A DNA stretch of 64,000 bases from assembly GCA_963565915.1 (NCBI GenBank), contig OY751492.1, positions 4,650,001-4,714,000 on the forward strand, written 5' to 3'. This DNA is from Entoloma clypeatum. Taxonomy: Eukaryota > Basidiomycota > Agaricomycetes > Agaricales > Entolomataceae. The notes below the pieces were generated by a model that saw only the letters and a program-made list of their open reading frames with translations, was not told where the DNA came from and ran no database searches. The translations under genes were made by a program, and so were the position numbers. Shown piece by piece: positions 10,454-22,759 of the stretch (its first letter is position 1; every line of letters starts with the position of its first letter).

Positions 10454-12806
10454 CATAGAAGCGTCTGTGCTTGTTAAAGGTTAGATGATGATTGAAGAAG
10501 AAGCCGAGGTAGCGCCAAAAGGCCTTGACTTGGAGGGGGGGTTGACCAGGTAGTCGAACGATAGGGTATGATGGAGAGACGGTTCAGGTGAAGAACATGA
10601 GTTCGTCTTTCGTCGGTTCAGTGGCCAGCCCCATGTTGATGAGGATGCCGTCAATGGCTTTTCGACCAGCCCGCAGGTGGGAGCCGATAGCGTCAAGGTC
10701 AGAAGGCTGGGCGATGAGCATGCCATCATCCACAAAGGAGAAGAGATCTAGGTACTGCGTGTGTCCACGGCTGTAGAAGATTCTGAGGGCCGGCGAAAGA
10801 TAGATGCCGGAAAGGATGGGGGAGAGTGCCGAGCCCTGACCTACACCAAAGAGGATATCAAAGAGGTCCGAGATGTTCTGTCCTGAGACAAACCAAGTAG
10901 ACTGTCCACGAAGATAGGATTCGAAGAACTTACTCAAGGCGGCTGAAAGCCCCAGCCGCTGTAGTACTCCTAGCAAAAATTGATGGTCCAGAGAAGGGAA
11001 GAATTGCGCAACGTCGAAGGCCATGACCCCCGTGTCATGTTTCTTCACCCATCCATTCCAGACTCTGTGTGTTATGATGATGCCAGCATCAGTAGTAGAT
11101 CTGTAGTGAAGTCCGCCGAACTGGTATCGGTGGACAAGGCTATACTTAGCGCATTCGAATTGCATTCAATTGGCGATGACTTTTTCGATAATCTTTGCCA
11201 CCGTGTTGAGGAGAACGATGGGTTGAAAGGACTTGGGTTTATCATAGGTTTCTTTGCCAGGCTTTGGTATGATAACCGTGACAGAGGTTTTGAAAGCGGC
11301 AGGCCAGCATGAGTAATCTATGCAGGTGTTAGCTAGGGCTGTGATGCGTGTCAGCACTTCATCTTTCTGGAGGAGACGCTTGAGGAGAGCCCATGATACG
11401 TGGTCCGGACCAGGGGCGGATTTGGGGTTGCATTTGAGGACAAGGGAGATAATCTTGGGACCCGTGATTGGTATCCAGTCGCAAGTAGGTTCTTGTGGGA
11501 TTTCATCGAGGATATCCATCTTTGGAGAGTTCGGAGGAGGCATATGAAAGGCCTTGTCAAAAGCATCAAACATGTTGTTAGAAGAGTGGAGAACGTCACC
11601 ATTGGCCCCCTTCAAATTTGCAAGGGGGTCTGAGCGACGGGGCTTGTGCCAGTCCATGAGGGACCAGGGGTTTTTTTGGGAGAGGGCGATGGTTTCGATT
11701 CTGTCTTCAAAGAATTCTCTCTTGGCCGCGCGGATTACCATCCAAAGATTGCTATAATCAACAGGAGATTTGGTGTCAAGATACACTTGCCTGGCTAGGT
11801 CGCAGGTCTCACTCCACCACGAGTGGAAGTGCGATCCTGCGCCTTTGACTGGGCGAGAGTGAGTGTCCCAATTCACAGAAAGGGCCGTCTGGAGGTTAGT
11901 AGCCGCAGTTTCGACATCCTGGGCCGAGGCATAGGAGTCGGGGACTGAGCTAAAGGCAACTAAGAGACCTGCGACATATTCTTCGTAGGTTTTCAAGGGG
12001 ACGATCTGCCGGACCAACGGCTGGTACAGAGTCGAGGGCAGGTAGACAGTCAGGGGGATGTGGTCAGAAGTGTCGTGTTCGAAGGGACACAAGAAGCGTT
12101 CGCATTTCCTTGGCCTGGAGGCAGGGAGGAAGACGAGGTCGAGCGTGGAGGGCCGGTGCAGGGGTTTGTCCGGGATCCGCGTGGGAGGGTCAGTATTTGT
12201 TCCGCTGAGTGTGAGGTCAAGGGAAGAAGCGATGTGCATGAGGTCAGTAGAAAGACTCGAGGCATAGGAAACTGCAGCGTCCCAGAGAGCAGACGGGCAG
12301 TTGAAGTCGCCGCCAAGAAAGATGACGGGGGAGGGGAGTGTGTGAGCATTCCGGGTAAGCCATTTAATGGCCAACCCTGATGTGTCAGAGTACATGTTGA
12401 TGAGGAAGACCTGCCGAGATTTGGTAGGCCATAAGGATAGGATCTGGATGTTGGATGGGGCATCAAATTCATGGTGGAGAACAGGGCACAGATGCACGAT
12501 GTTGGTGTTGAAATAGGCAACTGTACGGGCTGAGGAGTCAGCCGTGGAAGTGTCTGAGCATATCCAGGATGGGTGTCGAGGATAGGAGTATATAGGGGAT
12601 CCACTCTTGGAGGAGGTGGAAACGGTGTGGCGGGCGAGGTACTTGACAGGTTCCTGTACAAAATAGATATCGATATCTTCATTGTGTCTAACAAGGAAAG
12701 ATTCAATGATAGCGTTAGTTCTCCGAACATTACGGGTACGTAACTTAAGGGAGACCAGCTCATCCACATCAAGCGCTGCGGTTGTATCAACCATTAACAG
12801 CGCCAT
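10454..12806 (-). pseudogene. LINE ORF2: endonuclease and reverse transcriptase, with TGA stops
   Basis: The likely start is the ATG at 12806, overlapping the end of ORF1 by 20 nt. The N-terminal part is an exonuclease-endonuclease-phosphatase domain: QEP near the start, GGDFNCPS in the middle, then STLDLVF and HDTSDHIPL. After a linker come RT motifs: PISLLN-like 'FQPIVLLNTVAKIIEKVI', AFDVAQFFPSLDH, GVGQGSALSPILS and the catalytic box FVDD (rather than YADD). An in-frame TGA interrupts RT at 11166-11168 and another follows at 10584-10586. Coding similarity then continues (WRYLGFFFN...) to the chromovirus junction at 10454. Not functional as it stands. Confidence 0.85.
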
Positions 12807-14611
12807 CGGAGGGGCTGGTCCCACTGGTTGTGGCAGTTTGCATGGGTTCTGGTTCAGGTCCTGTAGGCGTGATGTCCTCCATACCATCCAGAATCTCAAA
12901 GCAATTACGATCAGTGGGGACAAGGGTTGCAACCTTGGCTGCCATCGTGGTGGTGGGGCAGGCAGCCTTGGCTGCCTTGCGAGATGCATCCTTCATAGCG
13001 GCTTTATCATACGCCTTACGGTGGAAAGAGGGGTCGAAGCGGTTCTTCCAGAACTTGCATATGGTGGAGTCAGAATGGTGGTCTTCACCACAGTTGCGAC
13101 ACCTTGGGGCATGATTGCATGGTTGCCCAGCAGGGGTGGGGGCGATGGGGGGATTGGCTTTAGGCGCGCCCTTGCAACAGGGGGCATGATGCCTGTGGTT
13201 GTCGACATGGTGAGGGCCACCACATGCGGAACAGAGTTGGGGTCTAGAGGGACAGCCAGTTCCATTGTTTCGGATCTGGTGCCCCCACTGGAAGCAGTTC
13301 CTGCAGAGGGGGACGCCGATGTGCTTGTCCGCCTGTCTGATGGGGGAGGGCCTAAAGTTGGCTTCGACATTCCAGCGAATCTTGGTCTTGATAAGGGTGT
13401 TCAGGGCAGCCCCACTCTGGGAGTCCTGGATATCGAAATAGACTGTACATGTATCCACAGTTTTGGAGTAGGTGACGATCCGAGCAGCAGACATGAGGGC
13501 GACTCGTTTCCTCATGACTGCGAAGCAGTGTTTCGTGATGATTTTGCCAATGGCCTCAGACAAAATGGGCCCATCGTTGAGGATGTGGGGTACGCCAGTC
13601 AACTTTAGGAAGGATTTAGATGTCGGAAGATAGACGTTGATCTCTGCATCGTCGGTTTCGAGCAAGCGTTCAACGAACTTGCCGATGTTGGTGAGTTCAA
13701 CGTCGGTGGGGACGACCCGACCGGTAGAACTGATGGTTTTCATCCTCAATCCTTCAGGGCATAAGTCAGCAGCCTCGAGGGAGAGAGGAGAGTTGAGATT
13801 CGCCCTGGAAGGCGGGTGTCGGGGGCAGAGGGGGGGGGACGTAGTCCTTGTGAGTGAGATTGCCGTCATCGTTAAGAGTAAAGCCGAGTTTGTCGCCCAT
13901 AAGAGCGAAGAGCATGAAGAACTCATCGTTGAGGACTCTATCAGAAGCGATGGCATCATGCGTGATGCCTCAAATGATGACCCGCTGTGCCAATGAGATG
14001 ACGGCAGCAGAGAGGGTGGCCGTGTTGAGCCGAGTGAGGGTGCCGCCAGAGGCCAGACCAAAGTCGATAGCCTCGCCGACAGTTTTGAGAGCAGTGCACA
14101 TTGCAACGAGATTGTCCTTGCTTTCACCTGCCATGTTAATCTGTAACTCACAAGGGACGAGATCATTCACCGAATCATTGGATACATAATCCGGGGGTGT
14201 CTCGAATGTCACAAGTCCGGTGTTAGCGGGGAGCATGATGGAGGAGTGCCTCGTTGCTTCAGCTCGCCCACTGAAGGGGGTGTCGCTGCAGTAGACAGTC
14301 TGAGTGGGAGCTAAAGGCCCCACAGAAACAAGCTGGTCGACATCAGGAAGAGTGTCGACATCGATCAGTTCTTCTGACCAGTTACCAGCGGGATTACCTT
14401 CCACAGGGCTGACAGATCCAAGGGCAGACTTGCGAGCCTTCTGCCTGAGACGGATTTCCTCGGCCTTACTGGATGGTGCGGGAGAGGATGGCGATTGAGT
14501 GCAATCAGCTGGAGAATCCGGCCAATCAAGAGAGACGGGGGGTTTGGCGACAGATTGAGTGTCAATCCTGGTCGATCTAGCAAGCGATGGAGCCTTGAGG
14601 GCCCGACGCAT
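12787..14611 (-). pseudogene. LINE ORF1: zinc-knuckle nucleic-acid-binding protein, broken
   Basis: The N-terminal frame runs 14611 to 13970 and ends at an in-frame TGA, after which the same frame continues as plausible protein. Around a run of nine C on the coding strand (near 13830-13838) the frame changes to the one holding the C-terminal half. That half has clustered CCHC/CCHH knuckles: CRNCFQWGHQIRNNGTGC, CSACGGPHHVDNHRHHAPCC and CRNCGEDHHSDSTIC, followed by an Ala/Lys-rich tail and stop at 12787-12789. ORF1 proteins of this type bind element RNA. The stop and the homopolymer frameshift make it a pseudogene. Confidence 0.8.
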
Positions 14612-16098
14612 GCAACTAAGATGTACATGATTGTGTAAAATACCACAATCTCTTCATTCCTGGCCCGTCAGTCTTCACCATAATCACATCGAGCTCCTTA
14701 TTCATAGTCCACCTGTTGAACCGATACTAGCACAGGCTGGGACGACGTCGACCACCATCCATCCAAGGGTCCTAACGCCGACCCAGGCACTGCCTTCGGC
14801 CTTCATCGCAGCACTCCCAAATAACGCTTGTGTCTTAGGTAGCTCGCCAGGGCCAGTGCTGAGTCCGAGCCCGTTGTTACCTGACCTGGCCCAGGAAGAG
14901 GCTGTGACGTAGCAGGAGAGGCAGTAGATCCCGGAGACGAAGATGAGGAGACCGGGACTGTCGCGTACGTCGCCTACGAAGCGGACAATGATAAATCCGG
15001 GGACGCGAATGCGAGAAGATGGTGGGAGATGCACGCGGAGGATGCTGTTGTTGCTATGGAACTTGTTGAGCGTGGTGTGGTCATTGGGTGCGGTCGTTGT
15101 CCCCGTAATCATAGCCATACCCTACGTGTCCTTAGCCATACCCCACCGCAGCTGTCATTCCGTACGGAAGTCTGCGTCGTGCGGGGTCGTCTAAGGTAGG
15201 GAGGGCGGACGTCAGAAATGAGGCTGTTGAAGTTATTGAAGATAGTCGGAGGCGGAACAGGTGGTCATAAAGATGTGGGGGTTGGGGCTTGTATACGTAG
15301 ACGGCGTTACGCTCTACACAAAAGTGTCAGAACGGAAGGGGAATTATCAATATATTGTCACAATGACCAGCTGCTGACTTGAATTTTGAAACCCTTTGTA
15401 CATGCCGAAGTCTTCCCTTTCCCCCCGCCTGGAATGTCGATGCGCCTAACGACTCGCGAAATCGAGTTCAGGATAAGGTTTCTCTGCAGTGGTTTATGTG
15501 AACGAAATGAAACAATCGCAAACAAACCCAGGTCGACATAACGTTTGGCATCAATTCAGTGCCCTTCCGAAGTTTTGGAGGTATCGATCCTGAATCCACA
15601 TCAAGTGACGTTCGAACCACAAGCGTTCATTGGTTGCATCTGGTGATGAGCTGGTCCAATTCCGAGTCGAAGCGGCGCGTTCTTGCAACTTAGGCTACTC
15701 ACTGGCAGGCTGCGTGCCCGGACAAAGTGGCTGTTCCTCAAGCACATCCTCCTGAGTTCCTCCGCCGCCGATGATCGACAAGGCAATGATCATCAATTTT
15801 ATCACACTTTGGGTGAGACAGCGCTTAGCCCGGCTGGGTAGATTATTGAACAATCACCTCACTTCATCCTGCAGGTCCAAAACTCCGAAAACACATGGGG
15901 GAGGTGTTCAATGAGGCATATTCTCAACGAGAGTCGCGCATGTTCGATGGCTGAGCTGTTAAGAAGCTGCAGCTTCAGTCATTCTGCCCCACGGTCGGCC
16001 AAATGGGTTATTCTTGCTGGAAGGGCTTGGCGTCCCTCTTACTCTGTCTACTACCTTTTCCACAAATTTGTCGCGCAGAACATGGCGTGAATCACCTC
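14612..16098. other. Unassigned stretch between LINE and GTPase-like gene
   Basis: No gene I can support. A minus-strand open frame of 138 codons (15118-14702) has no family resemblance I recognise and may be LINE 5' leader. The rest shows no RNA gene, no clear repeat and no long coding frame. Confidence 0.4.
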
Positions 16099-18193
16099 AT
16101 GCTCATTGACGAGAGAGGTTATTTCGTGTAGGTCTTGGCTCTCACACACCGGCTATAAGTTCTAAATGCCTTGCCTGTGTAGGAACCCTGCCGAAATCGA
16201 CGAGGCATTGGCGCTTTGGAATCTGAGCGATGTCGCGGGAAACTACTTTATTGTCACTATCAAAGGGCTGCAGTCGAGCGGTAAAAGTGAGCTTTAGCTT
16301 CCTCTCTCCTTTATCGCTGTCGTTGAATATATGCCCTCCTTTTCCAGGTACAACATTGAATGAATTGTTTCGGACCAAATTCCAGGTTATGGATCCGTCT
16401 GTACTGAAGCAGACGACAACAGGTAGCGGAGATCGTTCTTCGTGGTCTGGTAACGCAATGTCATTGACGGGGGAAGGTATCTGGATGGCGCCGGTTCAAG
16501 GAACCAACATCATCGTGTCAGACGCCGAAGGATCAGACAGCAGGAAACATCACACTCAATGCAATGCGGCCTTTGAACGAAAAACGCTTTCCTTTACTCT
16601 TGCTCATGCGAATGTATTGATGATCACCGTCTGGAAACGACAGGTTTGTAACTTTATGTGATGGTCTACCCAGCTCCATTATATAGCCCTTCTTCACCCA
16701 AACAGATTTCGACGTATCACGGAGCCGGGCTACCGCTTCTTCAGACCATCCTAGAGCGCAATCTTCAACTATTTCCTAGGGTAAGCATCTCCAACGACAA
16801 CTGATTTTCTTCTGATTAATCAAGCCTCGAAGGGAAGATACTTTACCGACAAAGAAGGTTCTGCTGTTTCTCATCCTTGACGACGACGGCCGAACACCCC
16901 TTGTCCAAGTGAAGCAAATCATTCGAACGAACGTGGAACACATTTGGAGCGACATCGAGCATAATGGTCGCAGCCTGCATGACTACTTTGTGCTTGAATT
17001 CCACTTGTTTTCCAATTATGTATTCCTATTCATCATCGGCCCCTTGCGTTCTCTAATGTTATTTCGTAGCATCACAACAGGGGGGAGTTCGACGCTGCCA
17101 TGCTCTCTCTGAGAAGTCGGTTCCATGATGGGCCTGGAGGACTCCTGGCGCATTCATCGCAGAGTAACATCCCTATCACGGCTCTCGGCGCCTACATGCA
17201 GCGGAACAACATGGCTATCCAGACAGATAAACAGTTCAACCTGCCTACTCAGCGTCATATGGCCCTGGAGCATCGGTTGAACGAAATTAGGGAGAAGACA
17301 TTGGAGTGGCTTCGGGGCGAAATTGTAGACGTGAAGCGGAAATCGGTGGAAGCAGGTATCTATGGTGTCGCTCTGTGCGATCTACTCAAATCCAGTCTTG
17401 GTATTGTACCTCATTCCTGCTCCTCTGGGCCTCGGAAGCTGAACAACTGCACAAGATCGCTTGGGATCTGAGACGGCCGGTTTCTCCCAAGTTCTCCCCA
17501 GTTACGAGGCATACCTGAATGATTTCCGTCGTTTCGTCCTTGAAAGCCTCAAACATGTCTACGTCGAACATATCCATCGACTACAATCCTCATATCAGGA
17601 AGCGTACACGGCTGAGTTGGGCGCTCTCACATCTTTAAGGTCCGTCGTTTCTAGGATAGCTGGCTTGGGTAGTGCCTCACAACACATCCTGAAGCGAATT
17701 TATCAAAAAAGCTGAGAATTCCAAAGAGAAGAAATTACAGGCTTTCGCGACGGCGCAGGAGGAAGCCTTAGAGCCCGACTGGGTGGACCACGAGATTCGG
17801 GAGCACCTGAATCGGCATTTGAGCGGACTACGAGATGCTGCCCAGTTTTCGTCTCGCCTGCAACCCATGAAGTTGGGCCAGAGCAGCAAGGTTGGACACA
17901 TGAAGTACATGACGACCGAGGCGTGGCTCTACGGAGATGGGAGGCTCGAACTTGATGTGTTCACTGAAATTGGGAGCTTTCAGATGGAATTTCATGGACG
18001 CGTGCAAGTCTTTTTGAAAGATAAGGATGGAGCGGTTATCGCATCCAGTGCAACTTTCCGGTGTACGACGCGTGAATCCGCCTTGTTCGGCGTATTTGGT
18101 GATCCTTACGGTTGGGACAAGTTTTCGCACTCGTTCCCATCCGATGTCGTGCGAACGGCCACGCATATGGAGATTCATCAATGGAAGGCGTGA
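16099..18193 (+). CDS. RHD3/Sey1-type (GB1/RHD3) GTPase-like protein
   Basis: Intron-rich gene resembling the Sey1/RHD3/atlastin dynamin-like GTPases that fuse ER membranes. Exon 1 (16099-16127) gives LIDERGYF; exon 2 (16183-16286) has the P-loop GLQSSGKS, completed after an intron (16287-16347) by TTLNELF. Removing a 54-nt intron (16423-16476) joins QTTT to GIWM, exactly the switch-I motif. Then come the DxxG-like SDAEGSD, FERKTLSF, and STYHGAGLPLLQTILERNLQLF. The G4 'RD' motif reads LILDDDGRTPL, so its Arg is replaced by Leu. A helical region follows (about 17100-17700), where two frame changes need short introns or are lesions. The C-terminus (to 18193) is a beta-rich domain (AWLYGDGRLELDVF...) with no membrane hairpin, unlike true Sey1. 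Probably a soluble divergent paralogue; it may be decaying. Confidence 0.6.
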
Positions 18194-18614
18194 ATTTGGG
18201 AGGTGTTATGCATTGTGTAACGAGATTTGGCGAAATTTCTGGTTGAATAATGAAAATGCGGCGACTCGTGTCTGGCATGTGAGCCTAGCGGCCAATTAAG
18301 TAGGCCTTAGGGGTTCCCTGTCCACAGGTACGTAAGTAATGTACCTGCGTCGGGGAGAATTTGGTTAGCACGATGACATAAACCCAAATAGACCCACAAC
18401 GTTCCAACTTCCAACCACCTGTCACATGCGCTGCAGATCTGCAACTTTAAAGTGAACATCGTTACGAGATTCTCTACACTACTTACGACATATACTCACA
18501 AAGTTCATGTCGTAGAGGAGCGAAGTTCACCGACGCAGCTCGTTATTTACTTAGATGGACAGGGATTTCCCTGGAGCCTTGTCCAGGTCACCAGGTCGAT
18601 GTACGTTACTTCAA
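18194..18614. other. Intergenic, promoter side of P450 gene 1
   Basis: About 420 bp with no coding frame or repeat that I can support, apart from the TATA-like box listed next. Confidence 0.4.
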
Positions 18615-18620
18615 TATAAA
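18615..18620 (+). promoter_or_regulatory. TATA-like box upstream of P450 gene 1
   Basis: TATAAA about 100 bp before the chosen ATG at 18721, in AT-richer sequence. An upstream ATG at 18639 is in another frame (short uORF). Position suggests a core promoter; no direct proof. Confidence 0.35.
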
Positions 18621-18720
18621 CCTTCTCCTTAGGGTTATATGGCATTCATTCTATTGTTCTCCACGCAGTTTAAAACACCAGCAATGATGTCCTCCGTGCC
18701 TTTGTTCATAACCCTCGACG

Positions 18721-21216
18721 ATGTCTTTCGACTTCCCAGCCCGGCCTTTGGCCCTCTGCGTGTCCGTCGCCCTCGTATCGATTTACGTGATCCGAACCTT
18801 CAAGCGCCATGCCACGCACAAGCTGCCACCCGGACCCAAGGGCGTCCCGTTCTTCGGTAATCTTTTCCAGCTCTCGACGATGCCCTGGAAAGAGTTCGAG
18901 GTTTGGAGGAAACAATATGGAAAGTCGATCGCACGTACCTGTTCGAGGCAGTCTCAACTGATCCTCGTTCTAGATTCCCTGATGTACATTACCGCGGCGG
19001 GTCAAGGGATGCTCGTCCTCAATTCCCATAAGGTTGCGAACGATTTATTGGATCGTCGGGGAAACATTTACAGTGATCGTCCTCGCATGATCAGTAAGTG
19101 CTTGCATGATAGTCCCTTTCACGAACACCAACCCGAGTTCATTAACCATCCAGTGGCATGCGAATTACTCACCAACGGGCTCGTTCTGTCTTTAACCAGG
19201 TATGGCGATAGGTTAGTCCAGCTTTTTTTGTTATCCCTTGACTGTCTGCAGCACGACTGATGACCATTCCACAGTTGGCGGAGGATGCGTCGCGCCGGTC
19301 ATGAGGCAATAAATAAAACCCGCGTAGCCGAGTTCTATCCCACTCAATCAAAGGAAGCTGTCCTTTTAGCCAATGGGGTGCTGCAAAATCCTGGCGCTTG
19401 GGAGAGCGAATTGCGTCGGCAAGTGCATCTGATCGATCGATAATCCGGAGCTTTCGTTGACTCCGCAGGTGAACAAAGGGCGGCGGCATCCGCAGTACTA
19501 TCAACTGTATACGACCTCCCAACTGTTTCATCTCCTAACGATCCCGCTGTTGTCGACATAAACAAGTTCGTCGAGATAATCGTCGAGTATGCGATGCCAG
19601 GCAACTACCTCGTTGAATTCTTCACCTGGATGAAATACATTCCGTCGTCGCTGGCAAAATGGAAACGGGAGGCAGAGGAAGGATGCACATTTTATAACGC
19701 AATGTTTCAAAGAATGTTCCGCGAAGTCGAGGATCGAATCGTAATATATCGTATCTGCTTTTCCTATGCTCCATCTCATTGATCTACATTGCAGAACCAA
19801 GGCGACGAACGACCAAGTTTCGCTGGAACACTGATTCGAGAATGGAAGCACAAGGGACTGACAGACTCAGAAGCCATATGGCTAGCTGCTACTATGTAGT
19901 ATGTATCCCCCTCTGATTACACTAATCCACGATTATACTCACTCCATATCCCTCAGTGCCGGAGGGGCTGAAACTGTGAGTAAAATCCTGCCGTCGACTC
20001 TAGTACTCATAATCCACAGACGGCTACCTCGATGACCTGGTTCATGCTCGCCATGATCTCATTCCCCGAGAAACAAAGGAAGTGCCAGAAAGAGCTCGAT
20101 AGGGTCATCGGTCAATCTCGCATGCCTACACTCGCAGATGCAGACAGCCTTCCCTACCTCCGCGCCACCGTCCGGGAACTCCTCCGCTGGAGAGCCGTTG
20201 CCCCCCTTGGTAAGCCTCGTTCTAGAATCGGCCTTTTGCCGGGTATTTATATGCTCACCGCTTATTCGCTGGCAGGCGCACCACATTATACGACTGAGGT
20301 TCTTCCGATGACTGTCAGATATATCTGAGGTTTTAACATTTTGAACCCTCTAGGACGATTGGTATGAAGGATTCTTCATTCCCAAAGGCACGACCTGTCT
20401 AGCCAATATATGGTATGCCAGTGATATCTACAAAACAATTCCGTCAATTGACTGAGACTCACCAGGTCCTTGAATCGTGATCAGGCCATCTATGTGAGGA
20501 GCGCGTTCTTTCCGCCGCGTTACATAGTAGTAAAGTTGAGCTTCCCATAGGGAGACGACGCGGATGATTTCAATCCCGACCGCTTCATCGACGAGCATGG
20601 ACAGCTTTCGCCCGCACTGGCAGATACAAGGAACGGTACGTCTTTCCCAAGTCCATGTGGGGCTACTGTATGTTGAAGGACTCCCTGGCTTCCCCGTTCC
20701 AGAAGGTGACCTTTTACTATTCTCATCACGTTGTGGTACTCAAGTTGTATGGAATGTCACCTATACACAGGACACGTATCCTTTGTAAGTCGTCAACAAA
20801 TTCTGATCGTCTTTTTTTTCTCATGGTAGCTTTCTCTTCAGGGCTTTGGACCAAGGTACGAAAGCCGATGATTCTCAGCACGTGAACCGACTGGCGAATT
20901 ACTATAGGATTTGCATCGGGCGGCATATCGCTAGCAACTCGCTGTTCATCAACATCGTTTCCATCCTCTGGGCAGCAAACATTTCTGCTGTGACGGACGA
21001 CTCAGGAAAGCCAATCATCCCAGATACGCTGGAAACCGTCAACGCTGGAATCGTTGTGTAAGCGTTGTTCATCTTCCTCTTCATTGATTCATCGTTGAAG
21101 GAGTTGACATTCCCACCCCCTTCTCCAGACGCCCTTTGCCGTTCGACTGTGTGATCGTCCCGCGTTTCCCACAAGCGACGGCTATTGTCTCTCAGACGAA
21201 GGAGTTATTCGAGTAA
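18721..21216 (+). CDS. Cytochrome P450 monooxygenase, gene 1
   Basis: Haem monooxygenase, probably ER-anchored by an N-terminal hydrophobic segment (ARPLALCVSVALVSIYVI), followed by the Pro-rich hinge KLPPGPKGVPFFGN. About a dozen short introns. Conserved motifs can be read across exons: WRRMRRAGHE (C-helix), AGGAETT (I-helix, oxygen activation), the ExxR motif in VRELLR, FNPDRF, and the haem loop FGFGPRICIGR, assembled from three exons (splits near 20785 and 20865). The end is IVSQTKELFE with TAA at 21214-21216. All signature residues are present and splice sites are GT-AG, so it looks intact. The substrate cannot be read from sequence. Closely related to the gene at 56501-58875, with matching intron positions. 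Confidence 0.88.
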
Positions 21217-22018
21217 GGTGTCTTTTGGGAAACGTTACGCGAGCCGGGATTATTGCATAAGTCTGTGGGGATACATTTGGAGGCAGTAAACAAAAATCAA
21301 TCAGGCACAGGCGATGTCCCGGTGTACTAAATGATCGTCTAAGACCATTGATGTTCGCGAAACAAAATAGGACTGAAAAGGCTGGATCCCATAGATCCAT
21401 CATAAGCCCAGGCTCCTCCGATGCCGCAAGATTGCACCCATGCACAGCCATCTTCGATACGGCGACTCTCAATGAAAGCAAATGTGCGAACTACATACTC
21501 AAGATGCGCAGGCTAAGTTTTTTGTTCGTTTTTTGTACATGTCGCTGACAGGACTGATCAAGATCTGAGATCCTCTGCCCACAATATCGAAGTTTGTGTT
21601 CCGGCGGACATAAGTAGTCCGTAGCCATATCGAACGTGGTGGGTGGAGCTAGGTCACTGGACTGAAGGAAGGTCGCACACGAGGCGTAAGGGACGGTGGC
21701 GAAAAACCATCAGAAATCGATGAAAAAAAGACACCCTAATATACAACGATGAAGTTGAGTGACATAATGCGAAGGACTCGTCGTGATATCGTCGTGAGTG
21801 ATAATAAGAGAAGATAAATATGCGACGTTAGATGTGCACATAATGGTCATAGTGATGCTGCGGAAAGGATATATAAGAAAGTGAGAAGACGATGCAAGAG
21901 ACGAGGAACGAAGATAACTGGGGCACAGAACAAATTTGATGATCCAAGGCCTTCTTGTCCTGTGCTTCCCTAGTCCCCCTTACCCGACTCGTCGCCGTTC
22001 ACCGAAGGGGCCTCGACT
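21217..22018. other. Unassigned intergenic stretch
   Basis: Downstream of P450 gene 1. No coding frame with recognisable content, no RNA gene, no clear repeat. Confidence 0.4.
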
Positions 22019-22715
22019 TCATGGGTATGAAGCCGGTGTTAGAACCCTGGCCGATGTCTCCGTGGTTGCACGACTGTGGTTTTCCCTTACCAACGAGCTA
22101 TCCCGACTGATGTTAAAGGAAGCAGTAGGCGGGAAGGGGCCTTGCCACCACTCCTGCGGATAATACTGCTGCATCTCCGGCTGCCCCACGTCACAGTTTG
22201 ACATATACTGAAATGGCGAAACGACGATGGCAGCGCGGGCGGCGGGGCGTCCGCCCATGCCCTCGTCTTCTTGGTCGTTCAAAGTGATGTTGAGGAAGAG
22301 GTTCTGATGCCTGCGGAGGGAGGAGGCGCGGACGGGGTCGAGATTTCCTTCAAAGACGAGTTTGTCCTGTATTTTGCGTTGCTTTCGCCGCAGGAGAAGG
22401 TAGAGGGCGAGGAGGGCGAGAATCCCTGCGAGAGCTTGTTAAGGGAAGCCGTGAACAACGCCCTTCGAGAAAGAAGGGAGAACAGACCTCCTATGACACC
22501 GGCTACGAGAGTGCCTACATTTGTCGAAACTTGGTTGCTAGAAGGCGCACTGATGAGGGTGGGGATGATGGCGGCAGTGATTGTATGTGTGATGATGGTA
22601 GTCATGGACGGCTGTCCATTCGTCGTGTCCTGTGGGTGTTGTCGTACCGGCCCAGTCAGTACAGAAAAGAAGAAACAGATTGGCTGACATACACAGAGGT
22701 ACTAGTACTTGCCGC
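22019..22715 (-). pseudogene. Truncated paralogue of the Ser-rich membrane-protein gene
   Basis: The minus strand matches the gene at 51903-53424 over its middle. It has TSTSVY at an exon end (near 22700), a Thr/Ile-rich stretch, VAG plus an intron, then the membrane helix ILALLALYLLL with the basic RRKQRK stop-transfer. Next come DKLVFEGNLDPV, DQEDEGMGGR, and SPFQYM...PEMQQYYPQ. Both intron positions are shared with the longer gene. The Ser-rich N-terminal part is missing upstream, and the cytosolic tail diverges after QQYYPQ and ends at 22019, about 190 residues short. Probably a decayed duplicate, though a short functional version cannot be excluded. Confidence 0.65.
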
Positions 22716-22759
22716 GAACTCCAGCTGCAAGGATTGAAAATGGGAAGTGAGGATGACAA

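Larger units (their letters stand above)
10454..14611 (-). mobile_element. LINE (non-LTR retrotransposon), 3' end displaced
   Basis: Minus-strand element with a zinc-knuckle ORF1 and an endonuclease/RT ORF2, the layout of Tad-like and related fungal LINEs. ORF2 is cut at 10454 by the chromovirus; the remaining 3' part should lie left of the window. The 5' border is not defined and may extend right of 14611. Several TGA stops and at least one frameshift show it is old and inactive. Confidence 0.85.

Noticed and set aside
12682..13608. 308-codon plus-strand frame opposite LINE ORF1
   Set aside because: The zinc-knuckle pattern is on the minus strand; the plus frame is antisense shadow.
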